The position numbers were made by a program, and so were the translations under genes. 64,000 nucleotides of DNA from Rhabditoides inermis (lineage: Eukaryota; Nematoda; Chromadorea; Rhabditida; Rhabditidae). Each line of letters starts with the position of its first letter. The first letter of the stretch is position 1. The notes under the pieces are model-generated. The model ran no database searches and was not told the DNA's origin. It saw only the letters and a program-made list of their open reading frames with translations. The stretch spans positions 603,501-667,500 of the forward strand of contig CAWZYM010000272.1 in NCBI GenBank assembly GCA_963966185.1, read 5' to 3'. Of the stretch, positions 1-11,995 are shown piece after piece.

Positions 1-44
1 TGAACATCTACAGTTGACAAGGGTCCCTTATACAGCGTACTCAC

Positions 45-1226
45 TCTTGGCTGAAACATGAACATTATTACAGGATTCGTGAATGTGTTGATTGCAGGAA
101 AAATAATCATACATATGGTGGCTTGTATAGAAAGACCTGTAAATGTTTTATATTGATACGCTGCCAACTAGTTTGTTCCCACCCCATATGAGCGGGAAAA
201 GGAAGAAAAATCCTGAGGACATTAACTGGAAGAAACTCACGAGAGTGAATTGAATCGCCTATAAATCATCCAAATTGTACATTTAGACGATACATTTATT
301 ATGTTATCTCGTTTTCCTTCACTTACTCATTTACTAACTCAAAACTCTCACCAGTCTAGTACTTTGTCGTCGACGCTTGTCAGATTGAGACACTACCACG
401 TTTTGTTTCCTTCTCTTGTACATACAAAGAGATACAAAAATAACAGCGTATAGTGTGAGAATCACGCATGGAAAGATAATCCCAATCAGTTTAAGCATAG
501 GGTCAAAGAAACCACAGGTGCTGCAGAGAAATAGTTTTGAATATCTATACATATGCTGAGTGAGATCTTACCCGCATTCATATGTATATCGGAGGATGTA
601 TGGATTGACGTGTTTTAGACACCCCATATAACTCATGTGAAGAGTGAAGAACACAGCAGCTATCCACGGAGTGTAGAGCAGAATATAGCAGAACACGTGC
701 GATTTTGAAATCTGAATGATAGTTTTTTTTTCGAATATCAATCGAAAAAGTCACTTTGAAAGTAAAGAAATTGGCGAGACATTCGATGGCGATGGAAGTT
801 GTAGTAAACATTATCACCTCAATGATAATTCGATCTTTTTTGATAAAGGATATTTGATGGATGACCTACCTGATAAGTTGTGGTGTTAGGCGACGCTAGT
901 ATAGTATGAAGCGGATCAAAAGGTTGCCAATCGAATAAAGCCATAGGGATAAGAATCAGGAAGTGCACGGACATATAGCCCATGCCAGATATGGAGAGAC
1001 TAAACAATGAGTATGAATATTAAACCAAACTTGAACTGTACCTGACGAGATAGTATACGAACGACTTGTAGAAAACATTTTTAAGCTTGAATATGGCTTT
1101 GAGAAAGATCATGTTGAAAGAGAATGAGATGAGAGACATGACGAGGGCGAGAACGGCAAGTCCGATTCTCTGCGAGTATGAGAGGTACACTCCCTTGTCC
1201 ATGCAATGTAGCACCGATTCTTGCAT
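45..1226 (-). CDS. 7TM chemoreceptor-like gene, C-terminus beyond window edge
   Basis: Reconstructed minus-strand exons are 1042-1226, 870-999, 755-817, 572-711, 352-520 and 160-225, all joining in phase with GT-AG introns as short as 43-60 bp. A further exon at 45-136 carries a TM7-like segment with the motif FTNPVIMFMF, but its entry phase differs by one base from the preceding exon, so that junction is unresolved or frameshifted. Hydrophobic segments follow the usual order: TM1 around LAVLALVMSLISF, TM2 around SVHFLILIPMALF, TM3 around TTSIAIECLANFF, TM4 around YILLYTPWIAAVF and TM5 around IGIIFPCVILTLYAVIF, followed by a basic loop. An NTT sequence lies in the first outer loop. The start at 1226 is the first Met before TM1. 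The family (SRX, SRT or SRV) was not settled. After position 45 a donor GTGAGT leads off the window. Confidence 0.7.
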
Positions 1227-1435
1227 GTGTATGACTGAAGAATAGAGCGGCAGAAAGGGGAGGCGCTTTTCTCATTCTCTCTTTTCTCATACACAACTAA
1301 TTGTAGTATATATTAGTCTCATCAACTACATTTTCATCGCATCCTGTCAAGATTTGAGATCATTTTCTTCGGATCAATTAGCGAACTCTAAAAAAATAGT
1401 TAAATAGTAGTGTCAGAAAATAGTGTCACTGAAAT

Positions 1436-1902
1436 GCACAATGGGCCGGTTCTAACATCGCGTTGCAATTGCAAGAAATCTTGCGTTTGCAAGAATTCTT
1501 GCGATTGCAACATTGCGAATGCAAGACCTCTTGCAACTCTAGAAAGAATCGCGAAGGGAAGAAACTGATCGCAAAATAATGATTTGGCTTGATACATTTG
1601 GATGAGGGCTATCGAGAGACATCGTTCATTTATCGATAGGTCTATCAAAATAGCAAACCCGTATGATCTCGCATGTTGCGCGCTGATATGTTAGACGTGC
1701 GTACACACGCGACCGTGATCTGGACTCGGTTCAGTTACCCAAGTTTGAGGTGCATGCAATCCGTTGCAATTGCAGGAAATCTCGACATGTCAAGTTGCAA
1801 TGCAAGAATTCTTGCGATTACAACGTTACATTGCAAGAATTCTTGTAATCGCAAGATTTCTTGCAATTGCAACGCGATGTTAGGACCGCCCCAATGTGGC
1901 GG
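1436..1902. repeat. Inverted-repeat MITE with internal palindromes
   Basis: The left arm contains GGTTCTAACATCGCGTTGCA and its near-perfect inverse closes the right arm near 1890. The interior is built from many variants of GCAAGAATTCTTGC, itself a palindrome. There is no convincing coding capacity. I interpret it as a non-autonomous DNA transposon. It lies upstream of the first receptor gene. Confidence 0.7.
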
Positions 1903-3239
1903 AAATATGCTTTCTTGAGATTCTTATTCATCATTCAAAACTAATTTTGATCATTTACTTTATTTGTTGCTTTTGTCACTTGTTTCCTATTGGTTTGTAT
2001 TTGCATTGCCACAAGGAAGTGTCGCATGTGGACGATCTGGGGAACGGGAAGCCCGTCTACAAGATCTCTCTCGGGCCGTGGTCGCGTCCTCAAGTTGCAG
2101 GCCAAAAACCTGCTTGAGGTATGCCAGTTATCATCAGTTATCTAATAAATTATTATCTTTCACGTTTTATGAGAATATTCATTCGCACAGTTCCAAGTTT
2201 GTGCATGCTTCACACGTCACACGATTGTTTCGCACGCACTCGCACTTGGGCTCGACAGTAGTTTGCGCTCGTCGTCCGGAAAAGGAAATGGGTAGAGGGT
2301 AGAACTGTAGTCCGTAGTTTTCCGCCTTTTTTCTTTCACGCTCCACGTTGGAGTCAAAAATGCTGACGACATCATCGATTTCGGGCTCGTTGTTTCTGTT
2401 CTTCTACTTGTCGTAGATCATCAACGGATCGAGAGGAGTACGGGCTGTTGAACAGTGTTGAACTGCGACATTGGTAGTAGCTGAAATATATCTGTCATGT
2501 CAATTATATTGTCAATATTATTGTGCGTTGTTGGAAGTCTAGACTCGAAACTCAAAACTTCAGACATAATCTCCTTTCTACCCATTGAACGTCGTAAGTC
2601 ATGCACACTTTTTCATTTGTTCTATACACAAAACAAAAATGTAGCGCACTTACGGTATCAGAAAGTAAGCCAAGCAAACGAGTTTTCATTTACGCAATAC
2701 ACGAAAAAAAATGTAGCTCACCTACCGTATCTGAAAGGCGACTGAAAGTGCAGTACAATATGGCAAGCTTCCGGAAAAGACGATTTTACTTTTTTCACGA
2801 TCTGGTTTATGTACAAAACGGTGAACTTCTAAGAGTTCTTATTATGGTAACCTAAAAATGTCGGAAGTACAATATTACAGCGACAGTGATTGAAACAATG
2901 AGTGTAAAATTCAAGAAAGGAAAGAAGGAAGTAATATGTAATATCTAAGAGTTCAATTGAGATAAAAACTCACAAGTGCTACTTAATCCCATGACTCCGA
3001 TGAGATGAAGGGCATATGTTGTTGGAAAGTCATAACTGAACCTCATCGAATCGAAGCGAGTGCAGTGGGCAAGAGTGATTCGTCAAAATCAATATGGTCA
3101 CACTGGCATGTGACCTGCGTGTGATAAAACGTATAAATTCTGCGTACGACCTGCCAGTGTGTGTGATGTATGCGCAAGCAACACGCTGAACAAACATTGT
3201 TGCGGGAAAAAAACGACCTGACGAGAATGGAAGGGGTGA
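1903..3239. other. No gene recognised
   Basis: Short open frames are present, but none has a splice structure or family signature that I recognise. The sequence is AT-rich and unremarkable. Confidence 0.5.
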
Positions 3240-3740
3240 GAGATTTCAATTTCAATTTCAATTGTTTATCATTGCGTATTCAGAAAACATATGGGGACAA
3301 AAATATGTGGCTGTAATAAGTGGTGCAACGTATTTGTGATTAAGATCAAATCAAAGAATGGTAAAACAGATACAAATGCGTATGGGACAATACAACAGAC
3401 ATATGTATATGAAATGAATGTGCTCTGTTGCATATACTGGGGAGCCCGTGCCCGTAACGATCAGGAAGCGCGGATGCGAGATGGTTCAATCATGCATTTT
3501 CTAACCTCCTCTTTGAAAGAACCAGTGTCTCTGATAGCTATAATGTTAGATGGTAAGGAATTCCATATTCGAAACTTGCGGTGAATGAGTGTCTGTGTTC
3601 TAACGGACGGATCAAAAGAGGGTACGATTCGGTGGCAGTGAGAGTGTCTCGATGATGTGGATATGATATTATAGATGGCGGATGAGTCAAAGACGGTGCG
3701 ACTGTGTACAATTTTAATTTTTTTACTATACAAATCAATT
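3240..3740 (-). mobile_element. LINE 3' remnant
   Basis: A minus-strand frame ends with RIWNSLPSNI followed by SFKEEVRKCM. This matches the 'WN-LP ... FK' pattern near the C-terminus of many non-LTR retrotransposon polyproteins. The 3' side has a TTCAATTTCAATTG run. No reverse transcriptase core remains. It is probably a different copy or family from the LINE at 4.1-8.3 kb. Confidence 0.5.
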
Positions 3741-4139
3741 AAATCGAATCAATGGTTCATCCGGAACAGTTATATCTGAATATGACAACACAAGCATAAT
3801 GGTATGAAGTAGTGCCTGAGATGTTAGAGGCTACATAACGCCGGGGAAAGACAGGTAGGTGACGAGGTTAGTTGGTAGTTGCGGAAAGACGATACTTGAT
3901 CGTTAATTATTTCTGGACCATCAGAGTACCATTCTTGACGTGTAGAGCTCCGGCAACTCTTTTGCTTCCAGGCCAATTATGTAGTATCTCCTCGCGCCAT
4001 AGCTGCTTCCACATGAAGATACTTCCCGCCGCTCGGGTAAGATTCTTGTCGATGACCGAACATTCGACTGCGGTGGGACAAAATGAGAACACGACCGCGC
4101 GCCGCGGGGAAAAGAAGAAGAAGAAGAAAATACACTGAA
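3741..4139 (-). repeat. Dispersed repeat, copy 1
   Basis: About 390 bp are repeated in opposite orientation at 44,340-44,740, including the coding-like stretch MWKQLWREEI and the text CCCCGGCGTTA. Both copies retain a partly open frame, which suggests a piece of a transposon ORF. The family is unknown. Confidence 0.6.
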
Positions 4140-5256
4140 AAGAACTAATAAGGGTAGTTTGGCAGAGTGATGACTGCGACAGAACCCTTTGACACTCAAA
4201 ACGTGTATAGAAACGGTCTGTCAATCTTAGAAACGGGTACAAGAACTTCTGAAGTTAGTAGAGAGAAAAAGCCAACTACGTCAGGGCACTTCGTCGCCAG
4301 AGAGCAAGAATTACATACGAGTTGGGTCATCTACAGTGAAACGTGAGCGGTTATGTGTGAAAAATGACATAAGTTTGTTCCTGAAATCAATTTTTTTTTG
4401 AATTGGCATACTGTGGAAGCATCGAGGATGTTCCAAAACATGTTTTGGAACTCGATATGTAACAAAACTCTGACCAAGGGTCCAAGGGTGGTTCGCGACG
4501 CACATGTGATTTTTAAACCATTTGAACGCAGCGAAGCAGATCTAGCATTTGGCAAAAACCAGAAGGAAAGGACTTTCTGCTTTTATATGACCATAAACAA
4601 AGCTATGGGCACTTCTCAAACCTGACAACACTCTACGAGTCCACAGTGTCTCAAAAGAAAACTTCTGTAGCCGTTCCGCATAGTTTAGGAACAAGTAGTT
4701 TCGTGAACGATCTTTGCACAGCTTCAAGTTTATTACTCTGGGTAACATTGAAGGCCTAAAAGAACCTCACTAGTGTATTCGAGAACAGGACGAACCTTAT
4801 ACTTGTAAAAATCATAAACAGAGACTCTTTGTGGTGGAAAGCCATTTGTAAAACACCAATTCTAGACTTTCTAGACGATTTTTGTATTGTTCGTTTTATA
4901 TGCTCGCCAGGATTGAGGTCTTGTGTGAGTATAATACCAAGATTCTTAACCGATTCGACACATTGTATGATATGACCATCGCATTTATAGACAGATTTTA
5001 TTGCACCTTTGCCAAAGTGTATCACATTGCACTTGGCAGTCGACAATGACAGTTGTCGTTCGTCAAGCCATTGGAATACACAATGCAAATCAGATTCAAG
5101 TAGATCGTGGAATTAATCATGTTTTGAGGAATAGACAACTTCATGTCGTCTGCATAAAGATAGTACGAGCAGTGCTTTATAACAGAACCGATCCCATTAA
5201 TATAAATCATGAAAAGTAATGGTCCTACAACACTTCCTTGGGGAACACCACTCAAT
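4140..5256 (-). mobile_element. LINE, 3' half of an interrupted copy
   Basis: This is closely similar to 13,590-14,690. It encodes the C-terminal part of a reverse transcriptase polyprotein, including SGVPQGSVVGPLLF and YADDMK, which are RT motifs. Small indels break the frame. It stops abruptly after CACTCAAT, and the sequence resumes at 7,479 with ACGGGAATCC. In the uninterrupted copy at about 14,690 these two pieces are adjacent. Confidence 0.85.
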
Positions 5257-7478
5257 TAGGATCGGCGCGAAGCGCCGATCGTTTGGGTTTCGTTAGTGGT
5301 TTGCAGACCCGCTCGGCCCGCAGGGCCGCCAGAATCGCTTGTAAATCATTCAAATAATAAATGTTTTAGTAATATATCATGATATTGTCTCTAAATCGTC
5401 CGTTGAACATGAAACAATAGTTTAAGACACAGGAATATATTCGCTGGTTAGGTCTGCACGTCTGTATGGTATGCTTCCGGTCGCTGATTCGCTGAAAGAC
5501 CCGCTCACTAACCCCGCCCCCGTGCGCTCATTGGTTCGTGATTCGCGGGAGCGTGTGCGGGAGAGCGCGATAATGTGCACACTGTTTGTGATTTGCGTAG
5601 TCGTTCACGCGCGTTGTATTTTTGTTGTTATTGTTGTTGTTTGTTCTATCTGTTGATTTACTTCGAAAACATACTGATAGTTACTGTGAAACTATCAGTA
5701 CATTAACATTAATACACGATACATTGATGCATACATTATCATGTGAAAAAAGAATTTCTTCGAAATTCAGCAAAAAGACATTCATTCTCTTTTGAAAAGT
5801 ACAAGCGTAAAGTAGCTGTGTTTGGGTTTTGTCGTGACCGGAGGCACGACCAACCATGTTCCCAATATCATCCGTTTACTGTTCTCAACCACTTCAACCA
5901 AGCGAATACTATCGCAACTAGAAGTTTATATCACAACAACCATGCGAAATGTATCACAATTACATTGCATTGAAACAGACCGATTACATAAATACACACA
6001 TTATTAATCGCCTTCACTGTGGCGCCGCCTCCCGCTCGCCGCTCCCAGCTGATCGCCGCTCCCAGCTGCTCGCCGTCTCGTTGTGCGCCAACACCCCTCG
6101 CGCGCCAGCAGCTGTTCCTGACGCCATCGGAGCGCCGTCGTCTGGAAGATTCCCGGATGAGTCTACATAAGGTGTGCGATTCGATCCCACCTTATTCTGT
6201 TGTTTGTCCCGCCGGCGTGCGTTCGACCCTTCTGTCCTCAGAATCCCGTGATCTGAAATTGTCGTTCATTGCGTTCCTGTAGTCTCCGTATTGACTGTAG
6301 TTCTATTGTTGTTCCCCGACTACGGTCAATTGTTGTTTCCGATTCGCTAGTGTCTGTCTAGCCCGTTCCCCATATTCTCGTGCTCCATTTATTGCGTTTC
6401 TATAACTGTTCCCTGGGTACTGCAACATTGTATTGTTGATTGTTACCACCACTGCGATTGCTATTTGATTGCGTTGTTCTAATAAAACAACTTGAACCAC
6501 CACGAGTGAACCCACCACTGGCCTCCTAAAAAGAGAGCACATAACAATCCAACATCACTGATTGCCAATCAGTGATTAACATAATCTGACGGAAACCACT
6601 CAGCCCAATTTACTGTTTCGGGCGTGTTACGAGTGTGAATCGAGTATCTGCTATCCTCCACTGAACAGGTTTATCTCAATTCAACAACAGCACATGCATT
6701 AAACTATTATTTCTACACTAAACTATTAACACAAACCTGCTCTCAAAACGATCACAAATACTGATACATTGACAATCAAATGCCAAGATGACTATACTGC
6801 ACACACACATTCTATCACTCACATTCTATTAACCCGTTTGTCAAATGAGTCATCTATCAAAAAGCTCTTCAATGAAATCATCATTGTAAACTAAACGAAT
6901 GTTCTATAGCTGTTTATTGATTCTCACAATGCTTTCATAAAAAATAAGAAAGTTTATTATAAAGCCCCTATGTCGTGGAACGACGAAAAGACTTCATTTG
7001 AATATGCAAATATCACTCATTCGACTAACGATGCTAACCAGCGAAAGGACGCAACTCGGTGATTATCATGTCTGGCAAACGACGTAAATAGCGGCCGAGC
7101 GGGCTCGCCTGGGCATTCTCTCGCCACCGCTTTCTCTGGGCCCCTGCTCCCCTCGGAGTCCCCCTCGACCCTCGTCGCCCGTCCCTCGACCCTCTACGTC
7201 CCTCGACGTCCACAACCAACCCCGATTGCACTCACACTCTGATAAACCATTGTGCCTGCTTGTGTACTTGCTGTATGGCCTTAGTGGTACTTCTCTAGTC
7301 TGTTTCCGCTTACCCTATTAATAAATTATCGATAAAGTATACGTTTTTACATATCGTTTGAGAGAGCAGGTTTGTATTTATAGTTTAGTGTAGAAATAAT
7401 AGTTTTATGCATGTGCTTATGTTGAATTAAGATGAACCCAAACACAGCTACTTTACGTTCGTACTTTTCAAAAGAGAA
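5257..7478 (-). mobile_element. Non-autonomous Helitron-like element inside the LINE
   Basis: The insertion is defined exactly by the interrupted LINE and leaves no target duplication. On the minus strand its 3' end is a perfect hairpin (GATCGGCGC, three-base loop, GCGCCGATC) followed by CTAA, and the next target base is T. The 5' end begins TTCTCTTTTGAAAAG. These are Helitron features: CTRR end, terminal hairpin and A^T insertion; a one-base ambiguity also allows T^T, as in Helentrons. Near-copies of the 5' terminal region occur inverted at about 5,783-5,830, and parts of the inner arm at 6,680-6,750 and 7,360-7,430. I see no Rep or helicase ORF. Confidence 0.7.
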
Positions 7479-8290
7479 TACGGGAATCCAGTCAGATAAG
7501 CATGTACTCACTCTAACCGACTGAGTTCTTCCCGAGAAAAATAGTTGCAACCAGTTTAGTGTTTTGCCATCTTTTAATTTCTACAAACTTCCATTAAACG
7601 CCTATGTACTACTGAATCAAAAGCTTTCTTAATATCGAGATAAATCGAATCAATTGCTACTTTTTTGACAGGTGAGAAACTATCCAACATAATCAACCAT
7701 TTGACTAGTCGTACCTTTTCCATCAAGAAACCCATGTTGTTGTTTATTGACTATTCCATATTTCCGAGATGTGCACGTATGTTATAGCAAAGCATTTTTT
7801 TTGAACATTCTACTAACACAACATGTAAGAATTATAGGCCTATAGTTGGTACATTTGCTTTTATCACCACTTTTAAATACCGGCACTAATACCGTACTAT
7901 CTGTTAGATCCGGTATGGGGTCTACCGGTGTTAATTTTGATTTGATATATTGCCAGTATCTCGCAGAAGAGGAACTCTTAAAAATAAACTCTTCTCTCTC
8001 ACGTACGCATTCTTTCACAGCTATGCGATACTCTTTGAGAAGACGTTTTTTTAGTTCTCTATATCCTGCGTGGTACCGGAAGATTTCTGCTGCGCATGTA
8101 ACCTTCTCACTCTATTTTTCAGCTTTGACAGCCATTTTGGTAACTTTGGAGAGAGAAGCATTGGTATTTGTATGTTCGTCCAAATGGAGAATTTGGCAGA
8201 CCAATCAACTAGGGCTAAATCTTGATTCATGGCACCGTAATTTCCTGATTGAAAATCGAATACCGTCTTCTTGAACGTTCGCAGCGGATC
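7479..8290 (-). mobile_element. LINE, 5' half of the interrupted copy
   Basis: This continues the copy at 4,140-5,256. The minus strand encodes the upstream polyprotein, with text such as RYWQYIKSKLTPVDPIPDL and, further upstream, LALVDWSAKF, as is usual before the RT domain. It reads through the codon that is a stop in the copy at 13.5-15.6 kb (AAA here, TAA there), but it has other indels and an internal deletion. It extends further 5' than that copy. Confidence 0.8.
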
Positions 8291-9547
8291 GCAGCGCCTT
8301 TTAAATTCTGCATCGACCGAACAAAAAAAATTAGTTCCGTCAACTTTCCTCGATTCTAACTACGTGATGGACGGGGACTACAACAAGTAAACGGACGATT
8401 TCTGCTGCAACCGGTACAAGATGGTCAGCGAGTGAATGCAGACGTGAGTCATGTCATGTCGATAACCGATTCACAATCCGTTAGCATGCCACATTTCTTC
8501 AGCGTTAGTTCCGACAGCAAACGTGATTGGTTGTAGGTTCAACGACTCGTCCTTTTCATCTTTTCAATCGTCCGTCGCAGTCTCCTCTACCTAATTCTCG
8601 GCGTGAAACCAGAAGAACTGGAGTTATGCGACCTGTTCGTCTTCTGTCTATCCATCAAAAAGAACAACGTCAATATTTTTCCCATGTACTCTAAGACACC
8701 TTTTCCCCCCCAAAAATGGAGAAACCACGGAGCATGTGGCAGAACAAATGCAAATTAGGGTAAGTGCCAGTTTGTGTTGTTTGTTTTTACCTTTTGTATT
8801 CACATTTTCACGCAGGGTTATTTTTTTGTATTTTCAAATGCTCGAATTGTACATAAAGGCACAGGAATCTTCGTGAAAAGAGTTCAACACTGTCACGAAT
8901 GTAGTCATAGCATCTCTCGGTAACGCTGTTACTATACGTTGTACGCAATACAACCCTGTAATCATTTCAGTTTCAGGTAGTTCTCGAGTTGCTGGCGCTG
9001 TATGTTCACAAGATAAAACCGGAATTTGATAGTATACAGAATATGCACTCTTCTCAGTTGGACCATACTTTGGCAGGAAATGCCGAGAAGTCAGAAGTTA
9101 GAGAATCCATAACCTCATAACCCGGCCGGCATAAAAACATGGTGCCGGTCTTTTGTGCATTATAGGCCGCAAAAACCGAGAAGTTCTTTGTATGCGTCAA
9201 CCATATGTTTTGCATTGAAATTTTGTTCTTATAAGTCTGTATGTATGTATAGATATGCACCTCCGTATGTATGTATGTGTATGTATCAGCAATGTTATAA
9301 CTCTAACAATACGAGTTCTTGATGTAAATAATCTATACAGTTATTTAAGTGTCAGCTCGATATGTTCCGCAATGTTCATTTTCTGCTGTGTTTCCGTGTG
9401 TTTTTTTCCTGGCAGATTGGGATCATTATCAAGTTGAAGAAACCATCACCCACCGTGTACAGTTTTTTGCCCTTTTCTGTTGTTCGAGGATAACTATTGT
9501 CCAAACTCATGAACTTTGAAGGAACGTTGACATAAGCCATAAGTTTT
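8291..9547. other. No gene recognised
   Basis: There are only short open frames without family signature. A TGTATGTATG-rich stretch lies near 9,240-9,290. Confidence 0.5.
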
Positions 9548-9677
9548 CAAAAGAAAGTACATTATCTGTTAAAAAGTACTTGCGTAAAGATATTAAGTTT
9601 GTCTTGACCCAATTCAACAAAAGCGCATGCATAAAACGTTTACAAATACTAACACAAACCTGCGCCTCTCTCCCCCC

Positions 9678-9718
<41 letters not shown>

Positions 9719-9902
9719 AATATGGACGTATGACGTTATTCATTTGTATTGTTATATTTCATCTGTTAGTGTCCACTGTCCGTTATGCGCAGGTTTGTGT
9801 TAGTATTTGTAAACGTTTTATGCATGCGCTTTTGTTGAATTGGGTCAAGACAAACTTAATATCTTTACGCAAGTACTTTTTAACAGATAATATATGTGCT
9901 TT
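9548..9902. repeat. Foldback repeat (arms 9,548-9,662 and 9,788-9,902)
   Basis: About 110 bp are repeated as a near-perfect inverse around a 125-bp centre that includes a (CT)n tract. The arms contain CATTATCTGTTAAAAAGTAC at the outer end and CACAAACCTGC at the inner end. The same outer and inner motifs frame the foldbacks at 34.5 kb and 53.8 kb, so this is a family. Confidence 0.8.
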
Positions 9903-10032
9903 TGTTGAATTTCATAGAAATTTTGAATATGTGCTGAATTATGACTATTCATATGGATTTTATCAAAAAACTACTATCTCTCACTCACTGTGTTATCTCC
10001 TTCTCTTCGTCCCTTCTCTCTCTTTCACTGTT

Positions 10033-10076
<44 letters not shown>

Positions 10077-10719
10077 GCCCTTCTCTCACTGTCTCTTTAT
10101 ATTTTCTGCTCTTCTATCAACGTTTACAAATACTAACACACACTCTCGGCCGTTCTCTCTCTTCTTACTCTCCTGAACCACAGATCACTCGTTACGTTTC
10201 GGATCGCCGTTACGTTTCACAAAAACGTTTTCCCCACATATTTTCTCACTACCGTTCGGAGTCGCGCCTACTGCGCTCTTTCTCCTGGCTATAGTTGGCG
10301 GACCCAAAACAACGCAAACCCGGCGCGAATTAGACGCTGGCGGCGGCGGGGCGAACTACACTCAAAGTGCGAGTTGGAGAACACGGGCAGAAAACGCCGA
10401 GAGAGTACGCTTTCGGCAGAGAGTCAGCGTTACCGGACACGACACCCACCCACCCACCCACCCACCCACCCACCCACCCACCCACCCACACGCTGGCCTC
10501 TCACCTCATGGGTGCGCGAGATCGCTCATAACTTCTTTCGGAGAAAAGATACAAAGATGCCATCAATTAGTGATCTGGCCTACGGACCCGTGCGAATCTA
10601 ACTAACATGAATTGAATGAGTTCACATTCCTGCTAACATGATTTTTGGATACAGCTTCTTGAAAATTCTGGCGCGAGCCCTATCCTAAGCCAAAAGAGAG
10701 GGCGCTGCGCGCACTCTCT
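9559..10719 (+). mobile_element. Candidate Helitron-like element
   Basis: The 3' side is a GC-rich hairpin (AGAGAGGGCGC ... GCGCACTCTCT) ending in CTAA before TTATT. The proposed 5' end is the ATTATCTGTTAAAAAG terminus of the foldback, matching the arrangement of the element at 5.3-7.5 kb. The interior contains (CT)n tracts and a (CACC)n run at 10,443-10,489. The 5' boundary is inferred by analogy only. Confidence 0.45.
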
Positions 10720-11033
10720 AATTATTCGTGACATATTTTCTTATTCTTATCTCAACTCAGCTTTGAAAATCAAAAGGTGAAGTTCTTTCAATTCTCTTTT
10801 TTTCGGTATCACGTAAAGCATTAACCTTCAAGCTTAAAAATACAATCCACATGTAAAGCTTTACACTTCACGTAGACACTTCACGTAGTTATGAACTATG
10901 GTCTCTGCGAGTTTCGCTCTCCTTAATAGCAAAAAACGGATGTTTTTTTTTATTTTCAGTCTGCATATTTTTTTAAAAGTAATTTTATTCTACATTTATA
11001 GTTATTGAAAATAAATATTTTAGTGATCGATAC

Positions 11034-11344
11034 ACTAAAGGTACAGTAGCGACTTGTTTTTGCCACAGCCTGCCACAACTCTTCCTTTACGCCGAGCAAA
11101 ACTTTTGGCGTAAACGGGAATCGAACCCGTGGCCTCCGTGCCATCCAAATTTTGCAGTATTAAAGCGTTAAACGGTAGACTATTCGTGTCGGGACCAATT
11201 TTGATTTCGAACAATCTTCTGCATCCCAGGCTGTTGCAGATTTGAAAGTAAAGCAGAATTGTCGTTCTTCCGCTCAAAATGAGGTTGTGTTAAGTTATTA
11301 TGATTTTTGATAATACTCCAAGTCGAAAACAAGTCGCCACTGTT
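11034..11344 (-). repeat. Terminal-inverted-repeat element with tRNA-like B box
   Basis: The ends are GGTACAGTAGCGACTTG on the left and CAAGTCGCCACTGT on the right. Inside, minus-strand GGGTTCGATTCCC resembles a pol III B box. Related elements follow at about 11,575-11,995 and 46,911-47,302. It could be a tRNA-derived SINE captured in a MITE, or a composite. Confidence 0.55.
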
Positions 11345-11574
11345 TTTCTTAAACTATATATATATAGAATATAAAAGTACAAAGTTGTTTTGTTCAAAAA
11401 GCAACATATCACTCTAAATTCCGTATATAAATTACGATAAGCACTTGAAAAAACATTAACATACAACATACTTACAATCTTTTTTCAAAAACAAACCATG
11501 TATTATAAATGAACAGAACATACAGAAAATTGAGCGTCGACGATTTTTCGCATTCTGTGAATATAGTGTATACT

Positions 11575-11995
11575 GAGGGGACAGTTACTGCAGATGAAGT
11601 GTACGTGAAGGAACAGTGTCGACTTTATTCGACTCAGAACTTCAATAAAAATCATATTAACCTAACACATTTCCATTTTGTGCAAAAAACGACGATTTTG
11701 CGTTGCTTTCAAATGTTGCAACTCGCTGTTGCAACATTTTATTTCAAACTCGAAATCGGTCCTGTCACGACTTCCATTCGAACGCTTCAATACTGCAAAA
11801 ATTGCGACAGATGGCAAAAACCCAGACAGATGAACGAAGCTCGTTAACTTGATATGTGGCTCAATGCGTGTGTGCGCCGTTTTGGCGCAGACCTCGCCGG
11901 TTCGAGTCCTGTCTACGGCAAGTAATTTGCATGAGTGGTAATACGCATTCAAGAGAGCTAGTTGCAGAATTAAGGTGCCTGCCACTGTTCCTTTG
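11575..11995 (+). repeat. Second member of the tRNA-like MITE/SINE family
   Basis: Shares TTGCAACTCGCTGTTGCAAC and GGTTCGAGTCCTGTCTACGG with 46,911-47,302. TGGCTCAATGCG lies about 45 bases before GGTTCGAGTCC, resembling pol III A and B boxes. The right end is CCACTGTTCCTTT. The left boundary is approximate. Confidence 0.5.
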
